From positions 1 through 64,000 of the forward strand of contig CAUJNA010001439.1 of assembly GCA_963377175.1 (NCBI GenBank): a stretch of DNA of 64,000 nucleotides, written 5' to 3'. Made by a program: the position numbers and the translations under genes. Shown one piece after another: positions 59,267 through 64,000 of this stretch (position 1 is its first letter; the number at the start of each line of letters is the position of its first letter). Source of the DNA: Effrenium voratum. Its lineage: Eukaryota > Sar > Dinophyceae > Suessiales > Symbiodiniaceae. The notes under the pieces are model-generated. The model was not told the origin of the DNA, ran no database searches, and saw only the letters and a program-made list of their open reading frames with translations.

Positions 59267-59412
59267 CACATCTTTGGAATAATGAGGCCGCAGCGGTTTT
59301 GCTTTTGGTATGTTGAAACCATTTGGGGTGCATGTTTTTTTGGGCCCCTTTTTGTGGGTTGGCTTCATGGGAAAGGGGAAAAAGCTCCGCTGGGTTTTTC
59401 TTGGTTCCGGAA

Positions 59413-59504
59413 GGCCCCGTCCGGCGTCCGGCGTCCGGCGTCCGGAGGCTGCGGAGAAGGAGCGGCAGAGGATCTCTGAGCACAACGTGGCCACGGAGAC
59501 CATG
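59413..59504 (+). CDS. Probable host exon 6: coiled-coil segment
   Basis: After the acceptor GGTTCCGGAAG a GGCGTCC heptamer is repeated, then coding RRPEAAEKERQRISEHNVAT and ETM up to the strong donor GTGAGC at 59,505. Same charged helical style as exons 2-5. Confidence 0.5.
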
Positions 59505-59736
59505 GTGAGCCGAGCCGAAGGGAACAAAAATGGGTATGGGTCAAAATTAAGCCACCAGAAGACCGCAGGTTTTAGTCCTTGGCTCCATTTACCAGGCTTC
59601 CAGTTTGGGTACCAATTTTTGACCCACTGCCAAATTCTCGGGGCACCCGGGGAACCGGGGACAGGAGCCACCCTTCTCGACCAACAAACCGAAGGGAACC
59701 AGAGCAAAGTGGCTTACCCTTCTCGACCTTTTTGGG

Positions 59737-59842
59737 CAGAGTTGTCGCTGAGGACAAGAATCCAAGGAACTCCCCCCCCAAACAAAAACGTTTTTTTTTT
59801 TGGGGGGGTTTCCTTGGATTCTTGTCCTCAGCGACAACTCTG
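59737..59842. repeat. 106-bp hairpin with long arms
   Basis: Arms of about 47 bp: CAGAGTTGTCGCTGAGGACA... on the left and the reverse complement ending TGTCCTCAGCGACAACTCTG on the right, through C-run/G-run segments, around AACAAAAACG and a T-run. A few indels lie near the C/G runs only. Confidence 0.85.
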
Positions 59843-60465
59843 GACAACAAAAACCGTGGGTGACGCGCACTGCACGCGAGCAGAACTGGATTGAAACCCT
59901 TTGGACACCTGGGTTTTGCTCCATGGACAGTTTGCTATTGGTTGGTTGCTTACAGGCCTACGGAATTGCCCCTGTTGCGGATGGTTTACTTTTGCCCTTA
60001 TACTCACGGATGGTTTGATTCATGGGATGCTTTTGCGGAAGTGGTCCGAGTTGGGGACCTTCCACATTGTTGGTTTCATATTTGTTTCTTCGACGCCCAT
60101 ACACCATCCAGGTCGTTGCCAGATCGGGAGAGATAAACATCATGAACCTCAGAGAGCTCGGCTTTTGGGAGAGCAAATCATTTTGCCCATGTCCAGTTAA
60201 GTCACAATCCAAACCCGGTTAACTGGAGGGTAGTAAGAGATAATCCCAGCCATAAACAGGTGCGGATATCCGCCTTTTCAACTCCTTACATGGTTCTGGG
60301 TTCACCATTGTTTGTACCAGGTGTTGATTCTGACTCAGTTGCACTTCCCATGAACAATGTACCTTTGCGGCGGCCATCGGGCCAACCGTGAACAAGCTTG
60401 CCCCGGGGATACCAAGCACGCCGTGTCGGTGGAACTTCGTAAGGGTCGATGCGCGGTTTTGCCAG

Positions 60466-60519
60466 GTGGATATCAATGTGGGCGGCGTGATTTTCGAGGA
60501 GTCGCCCTCAGCTTCTTGA
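60466..60519 (+). CDS. Possible host exon 7: VGG motif of a BTB/T1-like domain
   Basis: Acceptor GGTTTTGCCAG, then VDINVGGVIFEESPSAS and a stop. INVGGxxFE is the opening strand of the potassium-channel tetramerisation/BTB fold (usually NVGGxxFExxxxTL). If real, exons 1-7 would encode a coiled-coil protein with a BTB-like domain. The exon is tiny and the TL part is absent, so confidence is low. Confidence 0.25.
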   Translation: MDINVGGVIFEESPSAS

Positions 60520-60551
60520 AGTTGGAGATTTCTCAGTTTTCAGTTTGAGCT

Positions 60552-60588
60552 AAGTGACTCTTTCTCTTTCTCTTTATTCTTCCCTTTC

Positions 60589-60659
<71 letters not shown>

Positions 60660-60662
60660 TTC

Positions 60663-60702
<40 letters not shown>

Positions 60703-61302
60703 NNNNNNNNNNNNNNNNNNNNNNNNNNNNNNNNNNNNNNNNNNNNNNNNNNNNNNNNNNNNNNNNNNNNNNNNNNNNNNNNNNNNNNNNNNNNNNNNNN
60801 NNTCTTTTTTTCTCCTTTTCTCTCTCTCTCTCTCTTTCTCCATTCTCTTTTTCTCTCTCTTTCTCTTTCTCTTTCTCTTTCTCTTCCTCTTTCTCTTTCT
60901 CTTTCTCTTTCTCTTTCTCTTTCTCTTTCTCTTTCTCTTTCTCTTTCTCTTTCTCTTTCTCTTTCTCTTTCTCTTTCTCTTTCTCTTTCTCTTTCTCTTT
61001 ATGTTTCCCTTTCTCTCTCTTTCTCTTCCTCTTTCTTTTTCTCTTTCGTTTTTTTATTCTCCTCTTTTTTTTCTTCTCTTTTTTTCTCCTTTTCTCTCTC
61101 TCTCTCTCTTTCTCCATTCTCTTTTTCTCTCTCTTTCTCTTTCTCTTTCTCTTTCTCTTTCTCTTTCTCTTTCTCTTTCTCTTTCTCTTTCTCTTTCTCT
61201 TTCTCTTTCTCTTTCTCTTTCTCTTTCTCTTTCTCTTTCCCTTTCTCTTTCTCTTTCTCTTTCTCTTTCTCTTTCTCTTTCTCTTTCTCTTTCTCTTTCT
61301 TG
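60552..61302. repeat. (TTTCTC)n tract, interrupted by the gap
   Basis: Hexanucleotide TTTCTC/CTTTCT repeats with runs of CTCTCT. A 63-bp block (TCTTTTTTTCTCC to CTCTCTTTCTC) just after the gap at 60,803 recurs at 61,077. The Lys/Arg/Glu and Leu/Phe/Ser open frames on the two strands are artefacts. Confidence 0.9.
60703..60802. other. Assembly gap, 100 N
   Basis: Exactly 100 N inside the hexanucleotide tract; a conventional gap size, so the true length is unknown. Confidence 0.98.
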
Positions 61303-61605
61303 CGCAGTGAAAGCTGAGCGCAGAACAGTCTAGACACATGTACTGCCGTTGAGAAACTACACTTGGAGATGTTGAGTCAGCAATCGACCCGGCAGCCCCG
61401 AAAGGGGGCCCGGAGCGATAGAAGAGCGCTGCCTCAACTTTGCATCAAACCTTCCATTCCGAACACCAAAGGCTATGGAGATTTCGCGAGGCATGCTGCG
61501 TGCGACTGGCAGAATGAGACGATGGGCGACCATATATAGCGTGCATGTTGGCATGACGACATTCACGCAGCCCGGGCACGCTGTTGCAAAACAGAGCAGG
61601 GGGCC

Positions 61606-61752
61606 AATGTCCTCTCACTGTTCGGGCCTGTTGGGCCCGTTGGGCCCGTTGGGCCCGTCGGGCCCGTCGGGCCCGTCAAGGCCGACGAAAGAGGAGGCCA
61701 TAAATTTGATGCAGTCATGCCCATGGGAAATTGAAGGTTGGGAAGCAGTTGA
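61606..61752. repeat. Left arm of a 1.2-kb inverted repeat, with 9-bp minisatellite
   Basis: CCAATGTCCTCTCACTGTTC, then six GGGCCCGTY units (61,624-61,680), then AAGGCCGACGAAAGAGGAGG, GCAGTCATGCCCATGGGAAA and TTGAAGG. The reverse complement is at 62,726-62,829 with only one GGGCCCGTC unit. Confidence 0.85.
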
Positions 61753-62725
61753 CACGAGGCTGCCGTTGGTTGACAACCCACGCCAGGCACGGAGCAAGAT
61801 CTGTCCAACTAGCCTACCAAAATTATCTCGAGCTCACACCCACGAGCGCTCCCATCCCACAACGCCCTCCAAATCCCACCAGCACGGCCGCCTGCCAAAA
61901 CTCGGAGTCCACATCCCACCAGCACGGCCCCTTTTGGGAAGAAAGCCGCTCGAAGAGACACTTCAAACGGGAGCTCTGGTTATGCTAGCGACACCGGCAA
62001 ACAGGTTCAAACTTGATATTAGCCAATACTGTTGTGTGCGTGTGTGTGTGTGTGTGTCTGCTGGCCTACTCATCTTTCTATCTAGCCATCTGCCTGCCTA
62101 TTCATCCACGCAGGTCTTTGTGCATCTATTCAGCTACCTGTCTATTCGTTTGTTTGTCCGTGCATTTCCCAACCTGCTTGTTTGATCCAATCTGCTCTGA
62201 CCTAATCCAATCTAGTCTCATGCATTTGCCTATCTGCGTATCTAGTTATTTGTTCTGATGTAATCAAATCGATCTATCTCTCCATTCCCTTTGTCTCTAT
62301 CTTGCTATCCTTCTATCTACGTATCTCTCCTACCGAACTATCTGCGTAGCTCTCTATATCTGTATCGGTCTACCTATCTATCTATCCATCTATCTGTCCA
62401 TCTACCTACCCATCTTTCTTTCTGTCTATCTCTTCAGTTTCACTTATCTGTCTCTGTCCATCTACCTAGTTATCTATCTACCATCTATCCAAGATACTCA
62501 AATCACATGCATCTAGCTACCTATATATCTATCTATCTTTGTATCTCTCTACCTATCCATCCAGCCGTCTATCCATCTATCAATCTATCTATCTAGCTAC
62601 TATCTCTCCTATCTGTCTAAATTTCTTTCAAAAGGGCGAATGTCTTTCCCTCGTCTATCAATCCATCTGTCTATCGTTCTATCTATCTGTCCAGTTATCC
62701 AACCATCTATCTTTCCGTTAAAGCC
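61753..62725. repeat. Loop of the inverted repeat: (TG)n and (CTAT)n microsatellites
   Basis: 61,753-62,030 has no supported gene. GTGTGTGTGTGTGTGT lies at about 62,037-62,058, and degenerate CTATCTATC repeats fill 62,065-62,720. Open frames of Leu/Ser/Tyr rows are repeat-derived. Confidence 0.85.
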
Positions 62726-62829
62726 CGTCAACTGCTTCGAAACCTTCAATTTCCCACGGGCATGACTGCGTCAAATTTATAGCCTCTTTCGTTGGCCTTG
62801 ACGGGCCCCGAACAGTGAGAGGACATTGT
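62726..62829. repeat. Right arm of the 1.2-kb inverted repeat
   Basis: GTCAACTGCTTCGAAACCTT, TTTCCCACGGGCATGACTGC and GGCCTTGACGGGCCCCGAAC then AGTGAGAGGACATTG, inverted relative to 61,606-61,752 with a few substitutions. Confidence 0.85.
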
Positions 62830-62864
62830 CTATCTTTCTGTCCAGTGCGCATTGCAACTATATC

Positions 62865-64000
62865 CCAACCACATCCCAACCTTCTCACAACCCTATCGCG
62901 AGGATCCCCAAGCGTATCCCAACGGTATCAGAGCCACGTCGCAACCATATCCCAACCGTATCCCAACCAGAGCACAACTATACCCCAAGTATCACAGCGA
63001 CATGGCAACCGTATCCCAACCATATCCCAACCGTATCCCAACCTTTTCAGACCCATATCCCAAGACTGTCGCAAGACTTCCCAACCGTATCACTGTCGCA
63101 ACCATATCCCAACTGTATCCCAACCTCATCACAAAGTATCACATTCGCATCGCAACCGTTTCCCAACCACATCCCAACCTTCTCACAACCCTATCGCGAG
63201 GATCCCCAAGCGTATCCCAACGGTATCAGAGCCACGTCGCAACCATATCCCAACCGTATCCCAACCAGAGCACAACTATACCCCAAGTATCACAGCGACA
63301 TGGCAACCGTATCCCAACCATATCCCAACCGTATCCCAACCTTTTCAGACCCATATCCCAAGACTGTCGCAAGACTTCCCAACCGTATCACTGTCGCAAC
63401 CATATCCCAACTGTATCCCAACCTCATCACAAAGTATCACATTCGCATCGCAACCGTTTCCCAACCACATCCCAACCTTCTCACAACCCTATCGCGAGGA
63501 TCCCCAAGCGTATCCCAACGGTATCAGAGCCACGTCGCAACCATATCCCAACCGTATCCCAACCAGAGCACAACTATACCCCAAGTATCACAGCGACATG
63601 GCAACCGTATCCCAACCATATCCCAACCGTATCCCAACCTTTTCAGACCCATATCCCAAGACTGTCGCAAGACTTCCCAACCGTATCACTGTCGCAACCA
63701 TATCCCAACTGTATCCCAACCTCATCACAAAGTATCACATTCGCATCGCAACCCGTTCCCAACCACATCCCAACCTTCTCACAACCCTATCGCGAGGATC
63801 CCCAAGCGTATCCCAACGGTATCAGAGCCACGTCGCAACCATATCCCAACCGTATCCCAACCAGAGCACAACTATACCCCAAGTATCACAGCGACATGGG
63901 CAACCGTATCCCAACCTTTTCAGACCCATATCCCAAGACTGTCGCAAGACTTCCCAACCGTATCACTGTCGCAACCATATCCCAACTGTATCCCAACCTC
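62865..64000. repeat. 298-bp higher-order satellite of CCAACCGTAT units
   Basis: Near-identical 298-bp units recur at exact spacing (TCTCACAACCCTATCGCGAG at 62,883, 63,181, 63,479 and 63,777). Each is built from 10-11-bp words (TATCCCAACC, CATATCCCAACCGTATCCC, TATCACAGCGACATGGCAAC). The fourth unit lacks about 20 bp after the ACATGG word near 63,900. The array continues beyond the window. Confidence 0.95.

Noticed and set aside
60533..61339. Frames of Lys/Arg/Glu or Leu/Phe/Ser spanning the gap
   Set aside because: Hexanucleotide repeat translation; also reads through N.

Overview
The window looks like a repeat-dominated eukaryotic nuclear scaffold, most probably from a dinoflagellate. I infer this from the non-LTR retrotransposon proteins (a GEANHPGP-type motif upstream of the endonuclease, a YxDN variant of the reverse-transcriptase active site), a retrotransposon-borne cytosine methyltransferase, short coiled-coil exons between large introns, and the mass of tandem and inverted repeats. 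The species cannot be named. A run of 100 N at 60,703-60,802 is a scaffold gap. No tRNA, rRNA or CRISPR array was seen.

Layout. (1) 1-4,553: tandem arrays, perfect hairpins and two foldback elements with long inverted repeats. (2) 4,553-7,722, minus strand: a decayed block of compact virus-like genes resembling a polinton-like virus (packaging ATPase, possible penton-like protein, AT-hook protein, two unknown proteins). (3) 7,700-9,485: hairpin arrays and a third foldback element with a 33-bp minisatellite core. (4) 9,530-33,130: a nested retrotransposon complex. LINE-1 (plus strand) is split in its endonuclease by about 7.3 kb of insert holding a giant palindrome (about 11,430-17,365). It is split again in its C-terminal zinc finger by LINE-2 (21,374-32,801), which is bounded by a 16-bp direct repeat. 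(5) 33,055-37,155 and 40,798-41,109, minus strand: a second virus-like block with another packaging ATPase, a small protein and a long decayed fibre-like protein ending in a peptidase-S74-like chaperone start. A Copia gag remnant lies next to its detached N-terminus. (6) 41,300-44,980: more foldback elements and minisatellites. (7) 44,982-45,778: a frameshifted gene resembling a protein family of large DNA viruses. (8) 48-60.5 kb: gene-poor sequence with a small palindromic MITE family, scattered coiled-coil exons of a probable host gene, and one decayed unknown coding region. (9) 60.5-64 kb: simple repeats, the gap, a 1.2-kb inverted repeat and a 298-bp higher-order satellite running off the end.

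The most notable object is LINE-2. Inside one pair of target-site duplications it carries a C5 cytosine methyltransferase with motifs I-X spread over two overlapping frames, a region ending in a ubiquitin-like RLHGGG tail, an ORF1-like part with a coiled coil, an AP endonuclease, a reverse transcriptase with FDN at the catalytic position, a CCHC finger and an intact-looking RNase H. The order of insertions can be read directly: virus-like DNA, then LINE-1, then LINE-2 and (independently) the giant palindrome.
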